NCBI GenBank assembly: GCA_930979925.1
Contig: CAKNIB010000007.1
Coordinates: 1 to 64,000 of the forward strand
Length of the DNA: 64,000 nucleotides
Source of the DNA: an uncultured Clostridia bacterium
Lineage (GTDB): Bacteria > Bacillota > Clostridia > Christensenellales > UBA1242
Reading direction: 5' to 3'
Under the pieces are notes generated by a model. It was not told where the DNA came from and searched no databases. It was given only the letters and a program-made list of their open reading frames with translations. A program made the position numbers and the translations under genes. Shown here piece after piece: positions 9,513 to 19,132 of the stretch (the first letter of the stretch is position 1; each line of letters begins with the position of its first letter).

Positions 9513-11645
9513 TTAACTCATAACAGGCTTTTCATCAAGCATGATGTTTGCAATGCCTGTGTAGAACTTATAGTTTTTGTCAATGTTTCCAACTTCTTTA
9601 AGAACTTTGAATGTCACTTCAAGATAGTCACATCCATCTTCTCCGCTGAACATGTTTGGATTGAATCTTCCTGAGATGTAAGTGTAACCTTCTGGCAATT
9701 CATCTTGATCAAACTCTGGATTTGTCCCATATTCAACAACTTCATAATATTTTCTTACATCTGTTGTTCCAACAAGAACAAGTGGTTCGGTTGATACGAT
9801 AGGGTTGCCTTCATAGTTGCCTTCGCTTCCTACATCAGTCATAAGAATGCATTCACCAATGTTTGGGTTGAATGGATTTACATGCAAGTCTGGCAAACCA
9901 TCAAACACAACACCACTGCTGTGGTCATCAGGTGCAATGTAACCGTTGTCTGGGTCTGCAAGTGAGCCTTCTTGTCCTTCAAAGCCTCGCAAGTAGTTCA
10001 TATCATAAGAACCATCATAAACTCGAACTTGTTTTGAATCAATGACTGTCCTTGTGTTTGTTTCATGGTTGTAGTAGTTGAGGTCAACAATCACATCGAT
10101 GTATTCAGCATGCTCAGGGTCTTCTGCTGCGGCGGCGAGGTCTTCGGCTGTTGTTCCGTCAAGCCCTGCGTCATATTTGAGCGCAATCCATAAGCCACTG
10201 ACATAAACTTCATTTTTCATCATAAGTGCCACTGATTGATATTCAAGTGGTCTGATTGTTTGTGCACCTTCCACATAAACAGGGAATTGTGTGTCATCAG
10301 AAACTGCGTAAGTGTCGCCAGCATATTCAATGATTTCAGATGCGAGGAATCGGTCATCAATTGTGACATCTTCGCCGTCATCATCACCGATTTTAACCAA
10401 TGAGCAAACACCGTCGACAATGTTTCTTACAGCATTTTCATAATCTCTTCCAAGATCATGATTTGAAACAGATGCTTTGTCAAAATTGTATTTTACATAA
10501 GTCATTTGATTGTTTTCATCAAGAGTTACATAAGCTAAAACATCGGTATAATAATCAAAGAACATATCATCAGCATTGACTGCAGTTTCTCCAATGATGT
10601 TGTCTATGATCCAGTTTTCAATCTTAGTGATTTGCCTGTCAACAAGTCCTACATAAGAGCCTAAAATCTTGAATGTGTTTTTTGCTGAATTTAGTGCATC
10701 ATCCACAGATTGGAAATCTCCAATTCGGACTTCATAAGTTCCGTCTTTATTTGTTGTGACCGTGACTTCGGCAGGCTCTAGGTCAATTGCATAGCAATAA
10801 ATCACATATTCAAGAGTTTTTACATAATCGGAATAATGTTCAAAGTCTTTTGCGATTTCATCTGGGTTTGTGAATTCGCTACTTGATAGATAGAGTTCTT
10901 CATAATAATCACTATTAAAACGCACTGTTGTATAATAACTGTTTATTAAATCATTTGCCGATGCAGTTAAGTCTTCAGAATTTACATAAATATTATTGTT
11001 TTGATTTACAATATTTATTGCATCATTATTTTCATCAGCATAATATATATATGCTTTTATATTTTCTAAGGATGTGGTGTCGGGTTCAATAGTCCAATTC
11101 CATTTGACATTAGGGTTTGCACCTATAATATAAAAACTTGCGTCAACTGTTTCGCCATAACTTATAATATTGCCAAATGTATCCAATTCAACCAATTGCA
11201 TTTTGTTGACTTGTCCGATGGTGTTGACTTGATATCTTATGCTATCATATAGATATGGTATAAAATTTTCAATTGGGTGTGAGCTGTCTATCCATTCACT
11301 AGCAAAATCTGGTAAGTATATTGAGGCCGTTGCTTGTTGTGTTAGTCCGTAAGTTTGATAAAGCATATTCATAATATGATAGGCATACTGACCATAGTAA
11401 TCATTGGTTGTGCCTTCTTCAGCACCAGAACCTTGGTCATAGTCATAGTTGTCAGGGCGGTATAAGATTTTTGAACCTAACATATCTTCAGTGAAGCCAC
11501 CAACTTCTGGGAAGTCTGCTCCACCATCGCCGCCACCACCGCCGTCATCAGTGCTTGGCAAAAATATGCAACCTGTGCATGTGATTGCAAAACATACAAT
11601 CATAACAAAACTAAAAATTTTCAACCACAAACTTTTCTTTTTCAT
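9513..11645 (-). CDS. Large secreted lipoprotein of unknown function
   Basis: Signal peptide with lipobox-like AITCTGC, Gly/Asp linker, 710 aa. Confidence 0.75.
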   Translation of the reverse strand: MKKKSLWLKIFSFVMIVCFAITCTGCIFLPSTDDGGGGGDGGADFPEVGGFTEDMLGSKILYRPDNYDYDQGSGAEEGTTNDYYGQYAYHIMNMLYQTYGLTQQATASIYLPDFASEWIDSSHPIENFIPYLYDSIRYQVNTIGQVNKMQLVELDTFGNIISYGETVDASFYIIGANPNVKWNWTIEPDTTSLENIKAYIYYADENNDAINIVNQNNNIYVNSEDLTASANDLINSYYTTVRFNSDYYEELYLSSSEFTNPDEIAKDFEHYSDYVKTLEYVIYCYAIDLEPAEVTVTTNKDGTYEVRIGDFQSVDDALNSAKNTFKILGSYVGLVDRQITKIENWIIDNIIGETAVNADDMFFDYYTDVLAYVTLDENNQMTYVKYNFDKASVSNHDLGRDYENAVRNIVDGVCSLVKIGDDDGEDVTIDDRFLASEIIEYAGDTYAVSDDTQFPVYVEGAQTIRPLEYQSVALMMKNEVYVSGLWIALKYDAGLDGTTAEDLAAAAEDPEHAEYIDVIVDLNYYNHETNTRTVIDSKQVRVYDGSYDMNYLRGFEGQEGSLADPDNGYIAPDDHSSGVVFDGLPDLHVNPFNPNIGECILMTDVGSEGNYEGNPIVSTEPLVLVGTTDVRKYYEVVEYGTNPEFDQDELPEGYTYISGRFNPNMFSGEDGCDYLEVTFKVLKEVGNIDKNYKFYTGIANIMLDEKPVMS

Positions 11646-11711
11646 AATTCTATTTTACCCCATTTCTATGCAAAAATCAACATATTTTGATATTATTTGC
11701 TTCAGCCAACA

Positions 11712-11740
11712 AAAAAAACGGACTTTAAGTCCGTTTTTTT
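11712..11740 (-). terminator. Bidirectional terminator
   Basis: AAAAAAACGGACTTTAAGTCCGTTTTTTT. Confidence 0.8.
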
Positions 11741-11749
11741 GCTTGTTTT

Positions 11750-13018
11750 TTATAATTCAATTTCAAATTCTTCAAATGTTCCATCTTCTTTTGGAAGAGA
11801 TACTTTTGCAACATATTTCACAGATTTCTTTGTTTGTGTTTGTTCTTTATCTATTTCAATTTCTTCCAAACGATCTTTTCCAGAATTTTCATCCAAGAAT
11901 TTACCTTCGTAAGTTGCAGATTTTTCTTCCGTAGTATAGAATTTTTCATCAAGTAAATTTTCAATTACAGTTTTTCCATTTGCAGATTCATTTAAAATAC
12001 GCAACTTGTATTCTTCGTGTCCGTTTTCTGATACATTTAATATTGTATACATATTTGCTGTTCCACCTAATGATGGATCTACAGTACTACCATCAACTTT
12101 AATGAATGATTGAACCTCGCCTGTCAACTCAGTTTTGATTTTTTCTTTGATTGCGTTGAGAAGTTCTTTTTGACTTTCTTGATCAGCCTTTTCACAATAG
12201 TATCCATGTTCTTCTTTATAAGAAGCTTTTGGATTGAAAGGATTTCCAACAGTAAAAGCATCCTCTAGTTTTTCAATATCTGGATTATACAAATCGCTTA
12301 ATGTTAGGACATCAGTTGTAGTCACAGATTGAACTGAATAACTAATATATTCATTGTCATCATGGAAATATCTAGCTCTTATATTTTTTATAGTTTTTCC
12401 GTCTTCTAAAGTACTAATTTCCCAAATTACATCTTTGGCATCTTCAACAGCAGCATTATTTCCTAGTCCTTTTTGAACCATATTATCAAGAAGAGTGCTG
12501 TTTAATGTTTCATAAATTTTTGCCTGTTTCTCTTGAGCTTCGTTGTATTCTCTTACTTCATTGTTATAGAATTCTTTATAGTTTGAGCCATACTTTTCTT
12601 CTGTAAATTCTTCAAGAACAGGGGCTTCTGTGCCATAAAGTTCTTCAATTGTATCAATTTCATCATACTCAGGCATTGGATCAGGTTCAGGTTCTGGATC
12701 TGGGTCTGGATTAGGGTCTGGATCTGGATCAGGATCAGGTTCAGGTTCTGGATCAGGTTCAGGTTCTGGATCAGGTTCAGGCTCTGGTTCTGGATCTGGG
12801 TCAGGTTCAGGCTCTGGATCTGGAATTGGGGCAACAATTGGTGGATTTGGATCTATTGGATCTTTTTCATTGTTACATCCAGTCAAAGTGAATGCTGTGC
12901 CAATGAATAATGCGGCACTAAGTACAACAGCAGAAGCTATTGTTGCGACTTTTTTTATAAATTTCATTCTATAAGGTGTTTTTGATTTCACTGCACCCTC
13001 GCTTTTAATTTTTTTCAT
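11750..13018 (-). CDS. Lipoprotein with Pro/Asp/Glu repeat stalk
   Basis: Signal peptide, TLTGC lipobox, then (PDPEPE)n low-complexity stalk, 422 aa. Confidence 0.8.
   Translation of the reverse strand: MKKIKSEGAVKSKTPYRMKFIKKVATIASAVVLSAALFIGTAFTLTGCNNEKDPIDPNPPIVAPIPDPEPEPDPDPEPEPEPDPEPEPDPEPEPDPDPDPDPNPDPDPEPEPDPMPEYDEIDTIEELYGTEAPVLEEFTEEKYGSNYKEFYNNEVREYNEAQEKQAKIYETLNSTLLDNMVQKGLGNNAAVEDAKDVIWEISTLEDGKTIKNIRARYFHDDNEYISYSVQSVTTTDVLTLSDLYNPDIEKLEDAFTVGNPFNPKASYKEEHGYYCEKADQESQKELLNAIKEKIKTELTGEVQSFIKVDGSTVDPSLGGTANMYTILNVSENGHEEYKLRILNESANGKTVIENLLDEKFYTTEEKSATYEGKFLDENSGKDRLEEIEIDKEQTQTKKSVKYVAKVSLPKEDGTFEEFEIEL
12665..12825 (-). repeat. Low-complexity tandem repeat encoding PD/PE stalk
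   Basis: Repeated ggttcaggttctggatc / ggatctggatcagg hexamer-based units. Confidence 0.85.
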
Positions 13019-13307
13019 AAAAAATCCCTCTCTTTCAACCTAATTATAGCATACATAAAATAAAAATCAATACTTTTCCCAAAAAAATTATTTTTATATT
13101 ATGGTTTCGGCCCTTTTGGTCGGTGTTCCAAATCAAAAATGCGTCAACTTTGTGTCTAGGTCGATTTGGAAAGGTGAGAGCTTTATAATACCGACTTTTA
13201 TATTATAAAGTTTGTCTTTATATAAAGAATAGCACAAAGAAAAAGAATATTGCAAAATATTTTGTAATTTTTTTTGAATTTGCTAAAATAACATAGACTT
13301 AGGCAAA

Positions 13308-14324
13308 ATGAAAGTTTATGAAATAGATAACTATGCTATACAAAAATTGGTTAATAATTTAATGGAACAAGGCTATAGCAATGACACTGTCAAAAAATGC
13401 AAACACTTATTAAACCAATTTTTTGAATATGCAATTGATAATAAATGGATACTTGTCAATCCTACACTAAAAGTAAAAATTAAAGGTAAACGGAATATTT
13501 ATCAAGCAAACGATGATGAAAAATATAAAGCAATGCCACCAGAGATTAGAGATAAATTTTTAAACGCATTAAATAAAGATGAAGCAAATTTTATCAAACC
13601 GCTTTGCATTACTCTTATGTTTGCGGGACTTCGCATTGGTGAGGCTCTTGCTTTAAAATGGAAAAATATAGACTTTGACAACAAGACAATAAAAGTTGAA
13701 AGAGCGATAACGCAAGTGCCTAAGTTTGATGAACAAGGTAATATTAAAGACCGAATAACAGTCATTGGCGATACGAAAACAACTTGCAGTGTAAGAGAAA
13801 TACCTGTTGCCGACATTGTTATAAAAACTTTAATACAGTGGAAGAATAAGCAGACGGATAGACAACAAAATAATCCTGATGTGTCTGCAATTTTAACATC
13901 TCCTACATCTTTTGTATTTGCTAATGATGATGGAAGTTATAGGACTTATTCGGGAACTAGAAAGATATTTGATAGGTTTAAACGAAGAAATAGACTGGAC
14001 AAATTCAATATTCACTTTCACGGATTAAGGCACACTTTTTCTAATATGCTTTTTGAAATGAACGAAAATCCAAAAGTTATTCAACAACTATTAGGACATA
14101 GAGATGTAAAAACAACAATAACTGTTTACAACTCTGTTAATAGTGATTATGTAAGAGAAGCAACCGATAGACTTAACACAAAAATTCAAGAAAAACAAAA
14201 AGAACAAGCCGAGGAATTCTCCAAATATGATATGACCGATGAAGAAATAGAACAAAGAATTTGTGAACTTGAAAGACTACAAGAGCAAAAGAAAAGGAAG
14301 AAAGAAAAAGATTTTGAGATGTAA
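13308..14324 (+). pseudogene. Tyrosine recombinase/phage integrase, N-terminally truncated
   Basis: Core-binding + catalytic domain (FAGLRIGEALALKW, HGLRHTFSNML, LGHRDVKTTITVY); starts inside the core-binding domain, arm-binding domain absent. Confidence 0.75.
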
Positions 14325-14365
14325 AAACTTGACTTTTTTAATCATTTATGGTAAAATTCTTCCAC

Positions 14366-14595
14366 TAATGCGATACGGTAAAATATAACTCCTGTTGTAA
14401 TTGGTTGATATTTTATATCAATGGACTTCTTTTGGGAAGGATTTCCCCTGGGCATCGTATCTGTGAGCATCTCTAGTATCAAGTCTCAAATGATTGTGAT
14501 GATGGAAATCTAGAACGATGTGCAGGAGTTGAGCACGGTTTCCGTGCTCATGAATAGATTGTGCTTTAGTTTATACCGTTATTACCTCAATTTTG
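14366..14595 (+). ncRNA. Candidate retron ncRNA (msr-msd), boundaries approximate
   Basis: Structured region before retron RT: hairpins TTGATAT-ttt-ATATCAA (14405-14421), GGGAA/TTCCC (14434-14447), TGAGCACGG-ttt-CCGTGCTCA (14530-14550); long-range AACTCCTG/CAGGAGTT (14387-14394/14523-14530) and ACGGTA/TACCGT (14375-14380/14574-14579). Confidence 0.6.
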
Positions 14596-14656
14596 TTATA
14601 TGGTGCAGGAGACCACTTAATGTGGGCAAATAACAAAAAAGGAGGTAAACCAAATT

Positions 14657-14869
14657 ATGAAGAAGAACAATAATTCATCTTCAACTGTTGTTAATATTAC
14701 AGGAAATAATAATACTGTAATAATTAATGACTCTACTAGATCAGTTAAAAAGACTGGCAAAAAGAAAAAGTCATTTAAGACTTGGTTAAAAGCATTAGGT
14801 AAACTTATTCGTTCCGCATTTGTAAATATTTCAGTTCTTCTAATAGAAATATTTGCAAAGTTGGGATAA
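14657..14869 (+). CDS. Small cationic/hydrophobic protein, candidate retron-associated effector
   Basis: 70 aa with good RBS (AGGAGG); N-term STVVNITGNNNTVIIND, then KKTGKKKKSFK and hydrophobic helix; 17-nt overlap with RT ORF. Confidence 0.65.
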   Translation: MKKNNNSSSTVVNITGNNNTVIINDSTRSVKKTGKKKKSFKTWLKALGKLIRSAFVNISVLLIEIFAKLG

Positions 14870-15869
14870 GCACAACCAATTCAAATATAATGAGGTTTAC
14901 CCTTTGGAATATAAAAATTGTTATTTGTATGGATTAAAATCCAAAAAGAAATTGTTAGAGCTTTTGCATATTGATAGAAAGGTATACTGCAAAAGTTCTT
15001 TTCTTAATTGTAAAATTAAGCCATATATTGATATTAATAAAAATAAGAAAAAAAGATTAGTAGAAGCTCCAGATGAAGATATAAAGAATATTCAATCAAT
15101 TATTTTAAGGGCTTTGCAAATGATAAAAGTGCCTAATTATGCCTTTTCAGGAATTAAAGGTAAATGTTATATAGACAATGCAAAAGTCCATTCTAACAAA
15201 AAATACTTATTTAAAATAGATATTTCCAAATTTTTCCCCAATATTGGAAGAAATAAAGTTTATAATTTTTATCTTAATAAACTTAAAACATCTCCAGATG
15301 TGGCAAATATTTTAACAAACTTATCAACAATAAACCTTGATTTAAAAAATCAAAATACTAAAACAATGTCAAAAGTAAATGAGTTTATAAACGATGCAAA
15401 TATCAAAAAAAGAAATCATTTAATTACGGGGTCTCCTTTAAGTTCTATAATGTCTTACTTTGCAAATGTTGATATGTTCGAAGAAATTAACAAAATAGCA
15501 TTAAAATATAAAATAACAATGACCGTTTATGTAGATGATGTTGTCTTTTCTTCTAATCACAAAATACCATACTTTTTTCGAAAAAATATTTTAAAGATTA
15601 TAAGTAAGAATTCTTATGATGTATCTGTGAAAAAATGCAAATGGTATAATGTGCCTGAAAATAAAAAAGTAACTGGTGTAATATTGGATAAAAACGGGAA
15701 GATGCAAGTTCCTAACAGACTAATGCTAAAAACTCATAATTATATTCAGGAAGTTAAGAATGGCGATAAAACTAATATTAATAAATTGCAAGGATGTTTA
15801 GTTGTTGCAAATTCAATAAATGGGAAATTGAAAGAACTTAGAGGACAACTAAAGAACATAAAAAATTGA
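14853..15869 (+). CDS. Retron-type reverse transcriptase
   Basis: NAKVHSNKKYLFKIDISKFFPNI (region X/motif 3), TGSPLSSIMSYFANVDMFEEI, YVDD, and VTG in region Y (KKVTGVILDKNGKMQVPNR); likely TTG start or internal start. Confidence 0.85.
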   Translation: MQSWDKHNQFKYNEVYPLEYKNCYLYGLKSKKKLLELLHIDRKVYCKSSFLNCKIKPYIDINKNKKKRLVEAPDEDIKNIQSIILRALQMIKVPNYAFSGIKGKCYIDNAKVHSNKKYLFKIDISKFFPNIGRNKVYNFYLNKLKTSPDVANILTNLSTINLDLKNQNTKTMSKVNEFINDANIKKRNHLITGSPLSSIMSYFANVDMFEEINKIALKYKITMTVYVDDVVFSSNHKIPYFFRKNILKIISKNSYDVSVKKCKWYNVPENKKVTGVILDKNGKMQVPNRLMLKTHNYIQEVKNGDKTNINKLQGCLVVANSINGKLKELRGQLKNIKN

Positions 15870-15918
15870 CAGCAATTGACAGCAAATTTATCAGTTTTGG
15901 GTAGTTTTAGAACGATTT

Positions 15919-15958
15919 AGACCGATAGTTGAAATTTTGACTATCGGTCTATTTTTTT
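15919..15958 (+). terminator. Terminator after retron RT
   Basis: AGACCGATAGT...ACTATCGGTCT + ATTTTTTT. Confidence 0.85.
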
Positions 15959-16044
15959 GAAAAAATTTTGACAGCAAATATTGATAAATTTGACAGCAAA
16001 TATTTTTTATTAGGAAAATTAATAAATATTTTAAAAAATGAAAA

Positions 16045-16084
16045 ATCGCTAATCTCCTTTATTTTAAAGGGTTTTAGCGATTTT
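16045..16084 (-). terminator. Terminator of tRNA-Thr
   Basis: AAAATCGCTAA-tct-CCTTTATTTTAAAGG-gtt-TTAGCGATTTT nested stem. Confidence 0.75.
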
Positions 16085-16090
16085 TATTTG

Positions 16091-16166
16091 TGGAGCTAAT
16101 GACGGGACTTGAACCCGTGACCTCCGCCTTACCAAGGCGGTGCACTACCGACTGTGCTACATTAGC
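16091..16166 (-). tRNA. tRNA-Thr(GGT)
   Basis: GCTAATG...CCGCC TTGGTAA GGCGG...TTCAAGT...CATTAGC TCCA; full cloverleaf. Confidence 0.95.
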
Positions 16167-16228
16167 ATATTCAGTTTTCGAGTTAAATTTTGTTGTTTTT
16201 TTAAGTGGTAAAATTTGCCATTTTTTAT

Positions 16229-16267
16229 CTTACCAAGGCTGTGCGCTACCTGCTGCGCCACATAAGC
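16229..16267 (-). pseudogene. tRNA-Thr 5'-half fragment
   Basis: Reverse complement GCTTATGTGGCGCAGCAGGTAGCGCACAGCCTTGGTAAG: acceptor 5' strand, D-arm, anticodon stem and loop, then abrupt loss. Confidence 0.75.
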
Positions 16268-16511
16268 AAGAACCAAATGAAGGGCGATTTTTGAGAGTTG
16301 TTTGCTTTTAAAATGACATTTTCACCATATTAAGATTATTTGATTTTGCACTAAACAGGTATAAGTCAATTTTGAAATTTAATTTGTTGATATTTTGACT
16401 TTTACGGTGCCCGTAGATTGTACTTTTGTTGGTTTTGTCGTAATGTCGTTTATCAACTCTTAGAGTATACCATATCTTTGAAGCTATGTCAATTATTTTT
16501 GCTTTAAAGCT

Positions 16512-17897
16512 TTACTTTTTTAAATTGTAAGCAAGTTCTACTATGTCGCCAGCGCCCAAAATGGCAAATAAAACATCATTTTCGCAATATTTTTCAATAT
16601 AATCTTTACATTTTACAAAATTATTTAAATATTTAGCCTTCTTAAGTTTGCAATTTTTATCTTTTAGGTCATTAATTTTGTTATTAATATCTTTTGAAAG
16701 CTTGTAAGATGTTATCCCTTTAATAGGCTTTTCGCGTGCAGGGTAGATAGGTAAAAAACAAACCTCATCCGCCTGGTCAAAGCAATTAAGAAATTGATTG
16801 TAGAGGTCGCGAGTCCTCGAGAAAGTATGTGGCTGAAAGATGGCAACTAATTTTTTATAACCTAAACTTCGACAAAGAGATAAAGTAGCTTTTATTTCAT
16901 CCGGATGATGCGCGTAGTCATGGACAATAAGAGTATTTTTCTCTTTATAAATAATTTCAAAACGTCTTGCTATGCCTTTAAAGCTCTTTATGCCACACTT
17001 AAATTTATCAAAAGGTATACTCAGTGCGACAGCAACTGCCGCGCAGGCAAGTACATTGTATATGTTGTGATAGCCATAACAGGGCAGTTCTACATTCCCT
17101 AAATTTTCCCCTTTTAGGTGTAAATTAAAAGAAATATGCGCTTTATTATCAATTTTTATGTCTTTAGCCTGTAAATCGGCATAATTATTGATGGCAAAAG
17201 TAATTTTTTTACAATGAGTTTTAAGAAGACGCGATAACTTGTCGTCATTATTTATTATTACAAAGCCATTATCATCAGTATTATCAACAAACTTTTGAAA
17301 AGAAACAAATTCATTATCTATATTTTTAAAGTAGTCCAAATGGTCTGGCTTTATGTTTAAAACGATAGAAATATAATTTTTAAGGCTCAAAAAGCTATCT
17401 TTGTACTCACATGCCTCAGTTACAAGAATATCACTTTCTGACACATTGACATTTGAGTTAATATTCTTTAATATGCCACCTATATGTATATTGGGATTTA
17501 GACCATTTGCCAAAAGCATGGCGGAGATTAGTCCTGTAGTTGTAGTTTTTCCGTGAGTTCCAGCAATAGATATAGTTTTTTTATTTTTTGAAAGTTCTCC
17601 TAACACCTCAGCGCGACTTAGGATACTTTTACCAAGCTTCTCTGCTAGCAAAATATCGCTGTTATCTTGAGACACTGCTGCAGTGTAAAGTACGGCATCG
17701 CATATTTTTACAAACTCAGGCGCATAGCCCTGTTTGTAGTCAATAATATTATCTTTAACAAGTTTTTCTATTTCAGAATTAAAACTGATGTCAGAACCCA
17801 AAATTTTTATTCCTCGCGCGTGCAAAAAATAGGCAAGAGCTGACATACTTATCCCGCCAATTCCAATTATGTAAACAGATTTAAAATTTTCTAACAT
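16512..17897 (-). CDS. murC: UDP-N-acetylmuramate--L-alanine ligase
   Basis: GIGGISMSALAYFLHARG, GTHGKTTTTGLI, HPDEI, FQPHTFSRT motifs. Confidence 0.96.
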   Translation of the reverse strand: MLENFKSVYIIGIGGISMSALAYFLHARGIKILGSDISFNSEIEKLVKDNIIDYKQGYAPEFVKICDAVLYTAAVSQDNSDILLAEKLGKSILSRAEVLGELSKNKKTISIAGTHGKTTTTGLISAMLLANGLNPNIHIGGILKNINSNVNVSESDILVTEACEYKDSFLSLKNYISIVLNIKPDHLDYFKNIDNEFVSFQKFVDNTDDNGFVIINNDDKLSRLLKTHCKKITFAINNYADLQAKDIKIDNKAHISFNLHLKGENLGNVELPCYGYHNIYNVLACAAVAVALSIPFDKFKCGIKSFKGIARRFEIIYKEKNTLIVHDYAHHPDEIKATLSLCRSLGYKKLVAIFQPHTFSRTRDLYNQFLNCFDQADEVCFLPIYPAREKPIKGITSYKLSKDINNKINDLKDKNCKLKKAKYLNNFVKCKDYIEKYCENDVLFAILGAGDIVELAYNLKK

Positions 17898-17965
17898 GGT
17901 TTTATATATGCAGAAAATTAACTATCTTTTACTCACATCTTACGAGTTTTATCATAAAAATTAAT

Positions 17966-18841
17966 ATGGACACAAGTTTTGATATTCTAGACATAGAACA
18001 TAAAGTAAGCGTCGACGCTGGAAGGGAACTTACATCTATGAAGGTCTCGGCGAAGGTTAAAGCTGTTTTTTATCCAAAGAGTGAAAGAGAATTAATATTT
18101 TTATACGATTATTTTACAAAAAATAAGCTTCCATTTAAAGTTTTGGGCAATGGTAGCAATGTGCTATTTAGCGAAAGCGCTAAGGACCTAATTGTTATTT
18201 CATGCAAAAAACTTGGTCAGAGACTGTCAAGAAAGGATGATGTGGTAACGATTTCTGCCTCCTGCAACCTTTCTCACATTTATAGATTTTGTCAGAAGAA
18301 TGGACTTTCTGGCTTTGAAAAACTGGCGTCAATTCCGGGGACACTTGGTGGAGCTCTTAAGATGAACGCTGGGGCATTTGGACAATGCATAAGTGACAAC
18401 CTACTTACCGTTCGCGTTTATAAAGAGGGCAGAGTTTGCAGCTTAAAGAAGGAAGCTCTTGGATTTGGCTATAGAACTTCAAATTTAAAAAATTGCCTTG
18501 TTTTATCTGCCAGATTTAAGCTTAAGAGAGAGGATAAATGCAAGATTGAACAAGATTATTATAGCTATTCTATAAGCCGAGCGCAAAAACAACCGAAAGG
18601 CCTGAGTTTAGGTAGTGTTTTTAAAAATCCTCATTTAGTATCGGCAGGCTTTTTAATAGATAAATGTGGACTTAAAGGGCTCCAATGTGGGGGAGCGAAA
18701 ATATCAGAAAAACATGGCAATTTTATAATTAATTTTAACAATGCGACATATAACGACGTAAAAAACCTCATAGAAATAATAAAAAAGGAAGTTTATGATA
18801 AATTTAAGATAAAACTCGAAGAGGAAATTGAGATTATTTAA
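17966..18841 (+). CDS. murB: UDP-N-acetylenolpyruvoylglucosamine reductase
   Basis: LGNGSNVLF, SIPGTLGGALKMNAGAFG, GSVFKNP motifs. Confidence 0.95.
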   Translation: MDTSFDILDIEHKVSVDAGRELTSMKVSAKVKAVFYPKSERELIFLYDYFTKNKLPFKVLGNGSNVLFSESAKDLIVISCKKLGQRLSRKDDVVTISASCNLSHIYRFCQKNGLSGFEKLASIPGTLGGALKMNAGAFGQCISDNLLTVRVYKEGRVCSLKKEALGFGYRTSNLKNCLVLSARFKLKREDKCKIEQDYYSYSISRAQKQPKGLSLGSVFKNPHLVSAGFLIDKCGLKGLQCGGAKISEKHGNFIINFNNATYNDVKNLIEIIKKEVYDKFKIKLEEEIEII

Positions 18842-19132
18842 AAACAGTACTCGTTTTCTACAGCCTGATAATTTGTCCACACTCAAAGAGGTTTTTGCCT
18901 CTTTTTTATGTTTTTTATAGTTTTTCATGCATTTTTGAAGGTTTTTTCGCTTAATTTTGATATTTTTTCTTGTTTTAACCTTAAATTTTCAAATTTTAAA
19001 AATAATTGATTATGGAAAATAATTTATCGTTTTCGACAAAAAGAGACAAAATTTTAAATTATTTAAAATTATTTTGATATTTAATATCATTTTTTTACTA
19101 AAATATGTTATTATATAAATGATAGGATAAAC

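Larger units (their letters stand above)
5722..16166. mobile_element. Integrated genomic/defence island at tRNA-Thr
   Basis: tRNA-Thr 3' fragment at left, intact tRNA-Thr(GGT) at right; TTGACAGCA-type repeats at both ends (5873-5896; 15865-15887; 15967-16002); integrase remnant and defence genes inside. Confidence 0.65.

Noticed and set aside
12665-12825. Regular short repeats resembling a CRISPR array
   Set aside because: Period is too short, no unique spacers, and it is an in-frame coding low-complexity stalk
12553-12837. ORF of 94 aa rich in LNLIQNLNL
   Set aside because: Alternate-frame reading of the PD/PE repeat in the real lipoprotein gene
5722-16267. 5' half (16229-16267) and 3' half (5722-5768) as one split or trans-spliced tRNA-Thr
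   Set aside because: Anticodon stem halves (CAGCC vs TGTAA) do not pair and the acceptor has a mismatch; better explained as separate integration scars
16090-16311. 73-aa ORF on + strand
   Set aside because: Lies across tRNA-Thr and the tRNA fragment, antisense to them
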